Assembly (NCBI GenBank): GCA_000697475.1
Contig: JNEU01000629.1
Span: forward strand, 1 to 11,328
Length of the DNA stretch: 11,328 nucleotides
Reading direction: 5' to 3'
From: Lichtheimia corymbifera B2541
Lineage: Eukaryota > Mucoromycota > Mucoromycetes > Mucorales > Lichtheimiaceae
A program made the position numbers and the translations under genes. Under the pieces are notes generated by a model. The model saw only the letters and a program-made list of their open reading frames with translations. It did no database searches and had not been told where the DNA came from. This document shows, piece after piece, positions 1-7,616 of this stretch; position 1 is the stretch's first letter; each line of letters begins with the position of its first letter.

Positions 1-23
1 TTTTTTGTATTGAAAGTGTAGAC

Positions 24-29
24 TTTATT
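24..29 (-). terminator. Polyadenylation signal AATAAA of LINE copy 1, overlapping the ORF2 stop codon
   Basis: The minus strand reads TAATAAAG across 30 to 23. The ORF2 stop TAA (30-28) shares bases with the AATAAA hexamer (29-24). An A-run (T-run on plus, 1-6) starts 18 bases downstream and leaves the window. The 3' UTR is therefore under 30 bases, and the poly(A) stretch fits the tail of a retrotransposed LINE. The tail length cannot be seen. Confidence 0.75.
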
Positions 30-3000
30 AAACAGAATTGGGAGGTGACGGTGGAACAAAAGAAACATACAATAGATCGGCCTGTAGCGTACCGAGAGCG
101 GCTGGTGTTGACCACGGCTGGTCATCTATCTTACAACGCCAATGATGCTGCCATAGGACAGCAATAATGCAGCCAAGGCGGCATAATATACTGTCATTTA
201 GAGGTCGGTGTTCGTATGATTCAAAGCTAGTGAGAGCACGCCAAACGAGAGCTTGTGTAGGAAAGAGGTGACGGAGGTGCAAGAAGTCTAACGCTGCGTG
301 CCAAAATTGGCGTTTGCTTGAGCAAGCAGTGAACATGTGCTGTATATCTTCTTCGTCAATTTTGCAGAGTGTGCACATATCGCTGTCAATCTGAGGAAAG
401 CGAAATCGGTGGAGCTTTTGTTGTGTGCTAATGCAGTGTTGTAATAATCGCCACCATGGTGTGAATGCCTTGTGAGGTATCGGTAGGCGCCAGAACCGTT
501 TCCAAAAGGAAGATGGATAAGTAAATGTCAAAGGCATGGATGTGTTCGTATCGGATGAGCGATCAAGGATGAATTTCCAGTGCGGATGCCAATAACGACG
601 TAATTGTGATAACGATAGAGAAGGGATATCACTGGTCTTGTTGGTTGAGACTTGGAGTATCCAATGGTTCAAAGACGGGAGAGGAGAATACACAGAATAG
701 GATGTCGTCGAATCCGTTGAGGAACCCGGTGCGCTGTGAGTGATCGGAAAATGAGTTTCAGGATATCCTTCGAGGTGCACTGTGGATGATGTCATGTTCG
801 AATGGACCACACTAGACCGAAACTTTAACAAAGTATGCCGTAACTTTTGACTAGGATGAAGTATAAGGCATTCCCTTTCCAGATCCCAGTAAGCAACGTC
901 AGACAACAGGTAATGCATCCGAGGTTGAGTTGTCAACTCCGTTTGCCCTGAAGATTTGACAAACCGTAACGGTATGCTAAGCAGCCATTGTGCAGACCAA
1001 TCATTCGTAGGTTTCAATCCAGGAAGGCGACAAAGAAGCTTTCCCAAATACGCCATATGGGGAACCTTTTTCAAACAATATTGGAGTTGTTTTGGATAAA
1101 GGAACCATGGTAGAAGTGAGGTGTGACCAGTCAACATCTGATAATACCTTATGATCCACGGTGACAGGAAATCGGATGAACGAGGTGGTGTACAGAGACG
1201 TTGTAGGTACACGAAATGTAAAGCTTGACTTTGATCCATGACATTTACCATACCAACACCGCCATATTTACGTGGTAGACATAGAGTATCCCAAGATGGT
1301 TTTGGCCAAAAAGGTGTGAGGGAAGAGAGCACTATGGATTTCATTTCCTTCAACCATTGCTCAGAGACTGGGGTGACACGAAGAACATGCCACAACCGAG
1401 ACAATAATATTGAATTGACCACCGTGCTAGCACCTCGAAGTGATAAACGACGTTCCTTGAGGATGTTGGCGTGCCGGAGTACCTTGACCTTAATGGAATC
1501 CATAAAGAGAGAGAGTTGATCATCGGTATGATACAGAGGATATCCCAAATAGCGTACTGCTTCCGAGCTATGTGCGTCATGCCATTGTGCCCCAAAGGTA
1601 TCCGCGAGTTGTTCCCATTCAACATAGTGCTTTCCAGACAGTGACATCAAAATAGTTTTGCTGAGGTTAACCTTGGCATTAGATGCCGCACCGTAGCATT
1701 GTAGAAGATCCATCAGTATATCCCATTCTCTAGGATGAGAGAGGAAGACTTCTAAGTCATCTGCATAACTCAAAAGCTTGATCGCAGGCGGTGCAGGAGG
1801 GATCCTTTGTCGTATACTCGTGGTGTATTGAGGTCCAGAATGTAAACGCGGTGGTACAAGAGTCACTCCTTGTAGTTGACTGGCCAAGATGGAACGTAAC
1901 AAAGGTTCAAACATAAGGTTGAACAATAATGGAGAGAGAGGATCCCCTTGTCGTAAACCTCTACCTTGTTGAAACGGTTTGCCCAAGTGCCCATTGATGC
2001 TGACATGCACCTGTGTACCGAAAAATAATCGCGATAAACTGGTAATGATGCTGTCGGGAAATCCAAAGTGTGATAGGACGCCACGTAAATATTCAGGATG
2101 AACTCTGTCATAGGCTTTCTCTTGATCGAGAAAAACTGCTACTGCTGGATCGTGCTGTTGGGCCTTGCGATGGTTATGCATCAATACTTGGTTTATCCAT
2201 CCATTGTCCGAGATCAACCGATGTGGCATGAAGCCCGTTTGATACGGGCTGATAAGTTTTGGCAGCACTTGGTTGAGACGGTTAGCCAGAAGCTTGGTGA
2301 ACAACTTGGCATCCGTATTGATCAATGAAAGCGGTCTCCAGTTGCGTAACAGCTCAGGGTCTCCTTTCTTAAAAAGCAAAACCATGCGTGTGTGACACCA
2401 TGAGGCCGGAAAGATACCTTCAAAGGCTTGGCAAATGACCAAGAGTAAAAGATGACGAAAACGTGGAGAGCGTGGAATGAGATGTTTATATACCTCAAAA
2501 GGAAGACCATCGAGACCAGGGCTTCTGTCCAAAGGCGAGTGTTCCACTAGATCAACAATGTCGGCCATATGAGGCAAAGCTGTGAGTTCTGCTGCATCGG
2601 AAGGTGATAACCTGGCTGTCTGCGGGATGTTGTGTAATAGCGATTGCATGGCCGTTACATCAATCTCGTCCGGTGTGTATAATTTGCTATAATAGTTACG
2701 TGTCTCCTGGATGATGTCTCGAATATCCGTAAGGATGGTCCCATTCTGGGAACATTGCAATGCGGTAATAGTTTGTTGAGTTTGTCTCGCCTTGATTACC
2801 CGAAAGAAATACTTATTGTTCCTTTCACCCTGTTCATGCCATCGTGTTGCTGAACGGAGCATGGTTTGTCAAGTGTCATGTTGAATCAAGGTGTCGATCT
2901 CTTGCTCAATTGTGGCCAGGTCGGTATTTGCTGGATTGACCAGGAGTTGTTGTCGATCAGATTGCAGTTTAGCAATACGAGTGCGTCTATGTGTTGTTGA

Positions 3001-3914
3001 ACCACGTGATTGTCTCTGTGCTGTGTATTTGAGAAGCCTTTTCAATGATTCCCATTGCTCTTGAGGAGTAATATCCGGTGTCGTATCGATAGTATCAAAG
3101 AAACTATCCATAGTATGATCCAAAAGAGTAATAAAGGGCTCATCGTGCAGCATAGACGGGTTGAAACGCCAACTGCCACGGCCAATATCCTGCCGTACTG
3201 GTAGTAAATCAATGGTCAGCAGACTGTGATCCGTCCACGAAATAGGGAGAAAATGCTGATTCGCGTTGGTTACTCGAGACATAATGGAATGGTGGCCGAA
3301 AATATAGTCAATGGTCGAGCGAGAAACACCCCTTTGGAAAGTAGGCAATCCTGCTGGCATGCAATTATCGAAATGTGTGCGGATCCAGTCATACCAAGGC
3401 TGTATGGTTGGTGAACCGGTGACTGTGGGATCGTGCAAGTGGAGGTTGAAATCCCCAAGTAAGAACCAAGGACCAACATCTATCTCTTGTACGAAAGGTA
3501 ATGAGAGGAAGGATCGTAGAAAATCCGGACGAGCTGTGCGTGAAGCTGGAATATAGGTGTTGATAATATTGCATACAAGATGTTGTTGTTGATCCAAAAT
3601 CGAAGCGACAATAATTCGCTCATCCATAGAAACAATGGCATTTGCCAGTGTGAGATCTTGACGTAGACATACAATCGCTGCATGTTTGGTGATAATTGAT
3701 GAGCGATTTGGAAACATGAAAGAAGTAAAGGAGTGGACTTGTTCATCAGTGATATGAGGATGCGAGAAATTAGTGGCGGTTTCTTGAAGACAGAGAATAT
3801 CGAGGTCGTGTGAGGTACGTAGGTCATAAATAAAGGAGCGTTGTGTTGTTGGTAGTGCTCTTTGAAAATGCTGCGAGCATTTAAAGAGCCAATGCGGATA
3901 TGTCGATTAATCAT
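28..3914 (-). pseudogene. LINE ORF2: AP-like endonuclease / reverse transcriptase, broken by a frameshift and an in-frame stop
   Basis: ORF2 would nick target DNA and reverse-transcribe the element RNA at the nick. It starts at ATG 3914, overlapping the ORF1 stop as ATGA. The N-terminus IRIGSLNARS is a typical AP-endonuclease opening. About 3841-3872 the homology moves to another frame, containing LCLQET, then (in 3717-2869) YIPA, LLGDFN, STIDYIFG and WTDHS, the usual endonuclease motif order. A TGA at 2871-2869 interrupts this frame, which resumes in phase. The following 944-codon stretch (ATG 2862 to stop 28) has RT motifs: NWRPLSLINTDAKLF (174-188), motif A FLDQEKAYD (244-252), GLRQGDPLSP (302-311) and YADD (366-369), plus a C-terminal Cx2Cx8Hx4C at 830-847. 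No RNase H is evident. Span is about 1,295 codons, normal for an L1-type ORF2. Assignment is secure; whether the two breaks are real or assembly errors is not. Confidence 0.92.
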
Positions 3915-5245
3915 TGACCCTTACGGGCGATGTCTGAGGTGGGTGGTAGTGGTACTACCGGGTTCAAATCCAGGTCGAAATTTTGGCCTGTCTGATGGCT
4001 CATGCTCGACTGCTTATTCTTTAAGATAGAGCGTTTGCTCGAGGCCTTGACCAAATGCACTTCCTCCGTAGGTGGTATCTCATCCACTTTCATCCTCGTT
4101 GCCTTATCATATGGTGCATGTTTCGATGCGTTGATGCTATTCTCAGGGTCAACATCGTCCAGTCTACTCTTCCTAGGACCTTCGTCCATCTCAATATCTT
4201 CATCCTCCTGCTCTGGATCCTCGTCTATCGTAAGTTCAATGTCTGAGGGATCGTCATTAGCACCCTTTTGAGCTTCTGCATCCAAAATCACAGGCTCAGA
4301 GGTGGCCTTTGTTGTCTGAACTACTTCCTTGGCTGGGTGTTGTGTTTCTTGGTCATTCTTCTTAGCCTTAACTTGCTCATACAAATCGATAGCTTGTGTA
4401 TCGGACATCTTTGCCTTACAGAACTTTCTTGTGTGCCCTGCTACTCCACATTCGAAGCACACACGTCGAGCCAACTCAGGACAGTTGTTGCGGATGTGGC
4501 CAGCTTGTCTGCAATAATAGCATACAGGTGCTGCGCCTTTGAAAGAGGCTGGTGCGAAAGTATCCCAGGTCTCCAAATAAAGCATTCGTTGTAAAGGCTG
4601 TGCTTCATGATGTACGCCTTTTGAGTCATCATATCCTTCACTGGGATCAATGGTCACAGTGAGTTGACCTTCGAAATATCCATCATACAGAACACGGCGG
4701 ATCTGGTAAACCTTCCCATAGTAACGGAGTGATGATAGCAAACCATCTCGGATAGCTTGGTCACTGTCAATGTGGAGTAGACTGAGCTGTACTCGAATCA
4801 AAGGGTTTTCTGAGCCAGTTACAGTAGGAGATGCTTTGTGAATGATCTCATTGACTGTAATACCCTCCTCAATGGCCTTTGTGGCATGGTCTGGGTTGAC
4901 GAATTTTGCTTCGATCAGCATATCTCGACGAGAACGGACATCATATGCGCTTATATGTCTAAAACCCTGGACTGCGCCAATCTGCGATTCAATCGCAGCA
5001 TATGCCTTACTGCGTCGTTCAAAGGCTAGTTGAGGCAAAGAAAACAAAACGGACTCAGGAGTCAGAGCCTGTCTAACAATAGCTGCAGCCTTGCGAGAAA
5101 GCTGTTGACGAGTGAAATCGGGGTGCTCATAGAGAATGTCTGTGGAAATGCTGGCATCACGAGGTGTTCGGGAAGGTGTAATGACCTTCATTCCGGCACC
5201 TTTGGCCACGACTTGACTCCATTTCAAGGTGTCAGTTGTGGACAT
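3911..5245 (-). CDS. LINE ORF1: CCHC zinc-knuckle nucleic-acid-binding protein, intact
   Basis: Predicted 444-residue ORF1 protein, expected to coat the element RNA. I chose ATG 5245 because the second copy has an ATG at the same distance (eight residues) before the shared WSQVVAKGA; the frame is open up to 5320 but has no ATG there, and that upstream peptide is not conserved. The N-terminal half holds the block conserved between copies (VVAKGAxMxVITP, AAAIVRQALTP, LIEAKF, NPLIRVQL). A region around residues 150-205 could be an RRM-like fold, but this is a guess. Two zinc knuckles follow: CYYCRQAGHIRNNC (about 242-255) and CFECGVAGHTRKFC (about 263-276), both Cx2Cx4Hx4C. The C-terminal third is low-complexity, strongly acidic around residues 330-370, then K/S-rich. 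It ends in ATGA, overlapping the ORF2 start. Confidence 0.9.
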   Translation of the reverse strand: MSTTDTLKWSQVVAKGAGMKVITPSRTPRDASISTDILYEHPDFTRQQLSRKAAAIVRQALTPESVLFSLPQLAFERRSKAYAAIESQIGAVQGFRHISAYDVRSRRDMLIEAKFVNPDHATKAIEEGITVNEIIHKASPTVTGSENPLIRVQLSLLHIDSDQAIRDGLLSSLRYYGKVYQIRRVLYDGYFEGQLTVTIDPSEGYDDSKGVHHEAQPLQRMLYLETWDTFAPASFKGAAPVCYYCRQAGHIRNNCPELARRVCFECGVAGHTRKFCKAKMSDTQAIDLYEQVKAKKNDQETQHPAKEVVQTTKATSEPVILDAEAQKGANDDPSDIELTIDEDPEQEDEDIEMDEGPRKSRLDDVDPENSINASKHAPYDKATRMKVDEIPPTEEVHLVKASSKRSILKNKQSSMSHQTGQNFDLDLNPVVPLPPTSDIARKGQ

Positions 5246-5340
5246 GGCGAAATTGGGCTTGGTGGGATCTGCTGATGCGATCGAAATGTCGAGATCGTCG
5301 AGATCGAGTTGGAATGTCAAGATTGAGGTGCTGTCAAAAG

Positions 5341-5379
5341 TTGCTCTTTGTGTAACGTAAACAATACACGGAAGAGCTC
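5341..5379 (-). promoter_or_regulatory. Conserved 39-bp LINE 5' leader block, copy 1
   Basis: These 39 bases (minus strand GAGCTCTTCCGTGTATTG..., including TTTACGTTACAC) are identical to 6091-6129 on the plus strand, about 95 bases upstream of the chosen ORF1 ATG. The ORF1 proteins of the two copies differ at about a third of positions, so a perfect non-coding match suggests a functional leader: internal promoter, transcript start or RNA structure. The role is inferred. Confidence 0.6.
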
Positions 5380-5559
5380 ACCACAGTGCGGAACGTGACC
5401 AAGTGTGGTTCCATCTTCCATGGACAGCTTTAATATATCTGAGAGTAAAAATGAATATGGCAAAATATATAGCCGGCAGACTGTTTCACAAAGCTCGCAG
5501 CCTAAAAAAAATTCCGAGCCTCAAAAAATTTGGAGGTGGGTGTGTTTTTCGATGCAGGA
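5380..5559. other. A+T-rich spacer between LINE copy 1 and the palindromic element, no gene
   Basis: I find no supportable gene. The stretch has short A-runs and TA-rich tracts around 5430-5475, and two similar adjacent words near 5497-5530 (AGCCTAAAAAAAATTCC and GAGCCTCAAAAAATTTGG). It may hold the real start of the copy 1 leader or be host flank. An open frame across 5403-5729 merely runs through the repeats to its right. Confidence 0.45.
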
Positions 5560-5601
5560 ACATAACGCCGGTGGGTAAAGTGGTACATTACGTCGGTGGG
5601 T
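5560..5601 (+). repeat. Left terminal inverted repeat of the 386-bp element
   Basis: 42 bases, a perfect reverse complement of 5904-5945. It contains two direct copies of the core motif, at 5561-5579 and from 5586, separated by GTGGTA. Confidence 0.85.
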
Positions 5602-5619
5602 TAACCCACCGACGTTATG
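5586..5619. repeat. Palindrome 1 (centre GGGTTAACCC)
   Basis: 17-bp arms meet with no loop at 5602/5603; one mismatch (CATTACG versus CATAACG). It could form a hairpin or cruciform, or serve as a symmetric protein site. Confidence 0.85.
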
Positions 5620-5667
5620 TGCGAACTGGGTTGGAAGAAGACGATACATTACGCCGGTGGGTAAAAG

Positions 5668-5706
5668 CACATAACGTCGGTGGGTTAACCCATCGGCGTT
5701 ATGTGC
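5668..5706. repeat. Palindrome 2 (centre GGGTTAACCC)
   Basis: Arms of about 19 bp (GCACATAACGTCGGTGGGTT and its near complement) meet at the same GGGTTAACCC centre as palindrome 1, with two mismatches. Both palindromes are followed by the shared word AACTGGGTTGGAAG, so they belong to tandem units of about 81-86 bp. Confidence 0.82.
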
Positions 5707-5862
5707 AAACTGGGTTGGAAGACAAATAATCACCCACAGGTTCGCAAAAATTTCTTTGGCGATCAGAAATACTTTTTAAAGGCAAGCTCCCGTGAGATTT
5801 TGATTGAAATTTTAAAAAGTATAATTTTTTCTTCCAATAGATCAAAATAAACAATATGAATA

Positions 5863-5898
5863 CAGTACGCCTGGTGGGTTTACCCACCAGCGTTATAT
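5863..5898. repeat. Palindrome 3 (diverged core)
   Basis: A third inverted pair, GTACGCCTGGTGGGTT against TACCCACCAGCGTTAT, mirrors the left-side palindromes but is more diverged. It is followed by two reverse-orientation cores (5901-5919 and 5926-5944), which belong to the right terminal repeat. Confidence 0.75.
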
Positions 5899-5903
5899 GC
5901 TTT

Positions 5904-5945
5904 ACCCACCGACGTAATGTACCACTTTACCCACCGGCGTTATGT
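5904..5945 (-). repeat. Right terminal inverted repeat of the 386-bp element
   Basis: 42 bases, a perfect reverse complement of 5560-5601. Confidence 0.85.
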
Positions 5946-6033
5946 GCTAGTGGAGTGTGGATCGAACATTTTGTATGGCTGCTCGCCTCCCACTCCCACC
6001 ACAGTACCTTGAGGGAAGGCTCTTTCGCGTTTG

Positions 6034-6158
6034 TTTACGTTACACAAGAGCAAAACATTGACAACTCTATTTTCTTGACATCTACAACAAGAGCTCTTCC
6101 GTGTATTGTTTACGTTACACAAAGAGCAAACTTTGACAACACTTTATTTTGACATCTC
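6034..6158 (+). repeat. Two imperfect ~75-bp units in the LINE copy 2 leader
   Basis: The segment from TTTACGTTACAC to TTGACATC occurs twice (about 6034-6083 and 6109-6156). Sequence before each (GGCTCTTTCGCG and GAGCTCTTCCGTG) is also alike. Copy 1 has only one obvious unit. This resembles the 5' monomers that carry promoter activity in some animal L1 elements; a promoter role here is inferred. Confidence 0.6.
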
Positions 6159-6205
6159 CATCGCCATCTCGACCGATCTCGAATCCCGAGCTCAACGACA
6201 TCGAC

Positions 6206-6328
6206 ATGACGATCTCTGACTCGGTTCCTTGGAGTCAGGTCGTCGCAAAAGGTGCTCGCATGAGGGTCATCACCCCGGCACGCCGATCTCAAAATTCAGA
6301 AATCTCGACCGACATTTTGTATGAAGAT
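6206..6328 (+). pseudogene. LINE copy 2 ORF1, N-terminal fragment
   Basis: Starts at ATG 6206, the position matching the copy 1 start. It encodes 41 residues that align with copy 1 through WSQVVAKGARMRVITP and ISTDILYED. The DIRS element follows directly at 6329, adding three foreign codons and a stop (TGA 6338-6340). The reading frame continues without loss or gain of a base at 10437, so the break is due only to the insertion. The open frame reaches back to a TTG at 6149, but that part is not conserved between copies. Confidence 0.82.
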
Positions 6329-6357
6329 TGCATTGAGTGACGACAGGGAGCCATAAG
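6329..6357. repeat. DIRS left terminal extension (29 bp)
   Basis: Lies outside the left inverted repeat and is an exact reverse complement of 6512-6540 in the internal complementary region. Similarity stops at 6329, marking the left insertion boundary. Confidence 0.9.
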
Positions 6358-6443
6358 ATGTGGTAGAATCATTCTATCCGCGCTTTATTCTCAGAAATAT
6401 AAAATAAACAAAAAGAAATCTATATTGGTTCCTCATATCTTTC
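6358..6443 (+). repeat. DIRS left inverted terminal repeat (86 bp)
   Basis: Base-for-base reverse complement of 10302-10387. It begins ATGTGGTAGAATC and ends CATATCTTTC. On minus it carries the 3' processing signal candidate at 6384-6389. Confidence 0.95.
6384..6389 (-). terminator. Candidate AATAAA polyadenylation signal of the DIRS transcript
   Basis: Minus strand GAGAATAAAGCG lies within the left terminal repeat, about 125 bases downstream of the recombinase stop codon. Being in a repeat, the same hexamer also occurs on plus at 10356-10361. The position suits transcript 3' end formation; no direct evidence of use. Confidence 0.5.
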
Positions 6444-6470
6444 AAGACGCAATGAAGGTTTTTGACTTAG

Positions 6471-6511
6471 ATGTGGTAGGGGATCTAGGGTGTGGTGGGT
6501 TTCTACCACAT
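6471..6511. repeat. Small inverted repeat beside the DIRS internal complementary region
   Basis: ATGTGGTAG (6471-6479) and CTACCACAT (6503-6511) are exact complements 23 bases apart. The 9-mer is the outermost tip of the terminal repeats, so an extra tip copy lies just left of the internal region. It may help template switching or recombinase binding (inference). Confidence 0.65.
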
Positions 6512-6597
6512 CTTATGGCTCCCTGTCGTCACTCAATGCATTGTCGGTCGTGCCTACGACAATCCGAGGTGACTCCAGGTCGCCAATCGATGTGGTA
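6503..6597. repeat. DIRS internal complementary region
   Basis: 6503-6511 complements the tip of the left terminal repeat, 6512-6540 the left extension, 6541-6589 the right extension, and 6590-6597 the tip of the right repeat. There is one mismatch in the whole stretch (6552 against 10425). In DIRS elements this region is thought to align the two cDNA ends so they can be joined into a circle. Here most of it also encodes the recombinase C-terminus and stop codon. Confidence 0.92.
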
Positions 6598-7616
6598 CGG
6601 TTCTCCGCTTGGTCAAAAACCGTGGCAAGTATAGGTCTGCTTCTTCCATGCTGGTCTACAGGTCGATAGTAGTAGTCTTCAAAGGTAGTGCTTGTTAAGC
6701 TCCAATTGGCATGTTCCTTTACGGCTTTTATGGCTGATCCTTCTGTAACTGCCTTGGTGGATGATGCTGACCGAATCGAATGAGGTGTATGTGTGCTTGT
6801 ATCAATATCCGCTTCTTCCATCACTGCTTTAACCCACGATGCGATTGTTGCTTCCCTAACACTCTTAGGCCGGCTTGATTCCACATTAGCCAAAAAAAGC
6901 TTGTGATCCTCTGGTAAATGCGTACGCTTTTCCTCCGTCTTCTGTATCCACAACCATAATGAGAACACTGGGCATAAATCACTGGTCACCATGCGGGCAA
7001 GCTTTGATGTCTTTGGCCTTCCTTCCTTGGGATATCTCACCAAAAGGGTTGCACCATTATACGAGCCATCATTGTTGAGCACAAACTCCACATCCTTCTT
7101 TTGGATAGCACCTATATCCGATCTTGGTCTCCACATGGTAGCCACACATAACAAAATCACCGTGCGTACTTGAAGCTTTTGCAAAGAAAGAAGGTCTGCT
7201 GGTCCCCAATTGCGAATGACATTCAACACCAGATCCACGTTCCATACAGGCTTGTCACCATTCTTCAAGTCGAGATGTTCAGCCTTGTGTGCCTTAAGAA
7301 AGTCGCTGACCAAACGATGTTCACCAATTGATGGCAATGATGGATGTGTTTCCTTAAACACTGATGATATTCCAGAACGTATGCCATTGAGAGTATTCGG
7401 CTTCAAATCTCTGTGTGCCATGAGGAAGTTCACCAACTGCTTGGCATCATACTCCATGCTGTCAACTTGAGGTTGCTGATCCTTGCACCACTTCTCCCAG
7501 CGATCCCAATGGTTATCATAACGTCGGTGTGTACGTCTACATTTTGCCTTGTCGAGATAAATGGCTGCTTCCTCCGTTAAGCCATCTGCCTTCCTCTTGT
7601 TGTTGATAATCTCCAT
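6513..7616 (-). CDS. DIRS tyrosine recombinase (integrase)
   Basis: Predicted 367 residues from ATG 7616; it should insert the circular DNA copy by site-specific recombination without target duplication. Residues 15-95 look like the helical N-terminal DNA-binding domain (YLDKAKCRRTHRRYDNHW, then an NTLNGIRSGISSVF helix). The catalytic domain shows a first arginine in MWRPRSDIGAI (R163 or R165), HxxR as HSIR (279-282), W305 in the second-histidine position, and the nucleophile among Y315-Y317 in FEDYYYRP, followed by a short tail. The frame has no stop upstream as far as 9020, so the start is uncertain; I chose 7616 because the peptide before it is the out-of-frame reading of the RT gene. It overlaps the RT ORF end by about 40 bases. 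The last 27 or so residues come from the internal complementary region. All key residues are present, so it looks functional. Confidence 0.88.
   Translation of the reverse strand: MEIINNKRKADGLTEEAAIYLDKAKCRRTHRRYDNHWDRWEKWCKDQQPQVDSMEYDAKQLVNFLMAHRDLKPNTLNGIRSGISSVFKETHPSLPSIGEHRLVSDFLKAHKAEHLDLKNGDKPVWNVDLVLNVIRNWGPADLLSLQKLQVRTVILLCVATMWRPRSDIGAIQKKDVEFVLNNDGSYNGATLLVRYPKEGRPKTSKLARMVTSDLCPVFSLWLWIQKTEEKRTHLPEDHKLFLANVESSRPKSVREATIASWVKAVMEEADIDTSTHTPHSIRSASSTKAVTEGSAIKAVKEHANWSLTSTTFEDYYYRPVDQHGRSRPILATVFDQAENRTTSIGDLESPRIVVGTTDNALSDDREP

Larger units (their letters stand above)
1..5379 (-). mobile_element. L1/Tx1-like LINE (non-LTR retrotransposon), copy 1, nearly full length
   Basis: The element reads right to left: 5' leader, ORF1 (zinc-knuckle nucleic-acid-binding protein), ORF2 (AP-like endonuclease, reverse transcriptase, C-terminal CCHC), then AATAAA and an A-run at the left edge. 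This order, with no RNase H domain or long terminal repeats, is that of the L1/Tx1 superfamily. The 5' limit is uncertain. I place it at about 5379 because bases 5341-5379 match 6091-6129 of the second copy perfectly in inverted orientation; the true 5' end may lie further right. The 3' end lies at or beyond the left edge, so any target-site duplication cannot be seen. ORF1 is intact and ORF2 has two breaks, so this copy is probably not autonomous as read. Confidence 0.9.
5560..5945. mobile_element. 386-bp MITE/foldback-like element with 42-bp perfect terminal inverted repeats
   Basis: Bases 5560-5601 are the exact reverse complement of 5904-5945 (outer sequence ACATAACGCCGGTGGGTAAA). Inside, the same core is repeated: two tandem blocks (5561-5646 and 5647-5727) each contain a forward motif, a palindrome centred on GGGTTAACCC, and the word AACTGGGTTGGAAG. 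A further palindrome lies at 5863-5898. The centre, 5728-5860, is A+T-rich and unique. No credible ORF is present. The symmetry and lack of coding fit a non-autonomous DNA transposon mobilised in trans. I cannot name a superfamily and see no clear target-site duplication. A structural or regulatory palindrome cluster is the alternative. Confidence 0.7.
6018..6328 (+). mobile_element. LINE copy 2, 5' part (leader and start of ORF1), interrupted by DIRS
   Basis: A second, diverged copy of the same LINE type, on plus and head-to-head with copy 1. The leader holds two imperfect units about 75 bases apart: TTTACGTTACACAAGAGC from 6034 and TTTACGTTACACAAAGAGC from 6109, each followed by TTGACAA and TTGACATCT. 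The ORF1 start follows, and the sequence is cut at 6328 by the DIRS insertion. It resumes at 10437. The left limit is approximate; I see nothing assignable in 5946-6017. Confidence 0.8.

Noticed and set aside
5246..5320. Upstream extension of LINE ORF1 to a TTG at 5320 (and TTG 6149 in copy 2)
   Set aside because: Both copies have TTGACA at about this place, but the intervening peptide is not conserved while an ATG aligned in both copies precedes the conserved block.
5403..5729. 108-codon plus-strand ORF with repeated GGLTHRRYV peptides
   Set aside because: The repeated peptide is just translation of the tandem palindromic DNA units; the ORF begins in spacer and spans the terminal repeat.
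5561..5944. CRISPR array, because of regularly repeated motifs
   Set aside because: Repeats are in both orientations, form palindromes and terminal inverted repeats, and lack uniform unique spacers; the context is eukaryotic retroelement DNA.
5550..5955. Target-site duplication of the 386-bp element
   Set aside because: Flanks (GATGCAGGA left, GCTAGTGGA right) have no convincing direct repeat; a TA duplication would require shortening the perfect terminal repeats.
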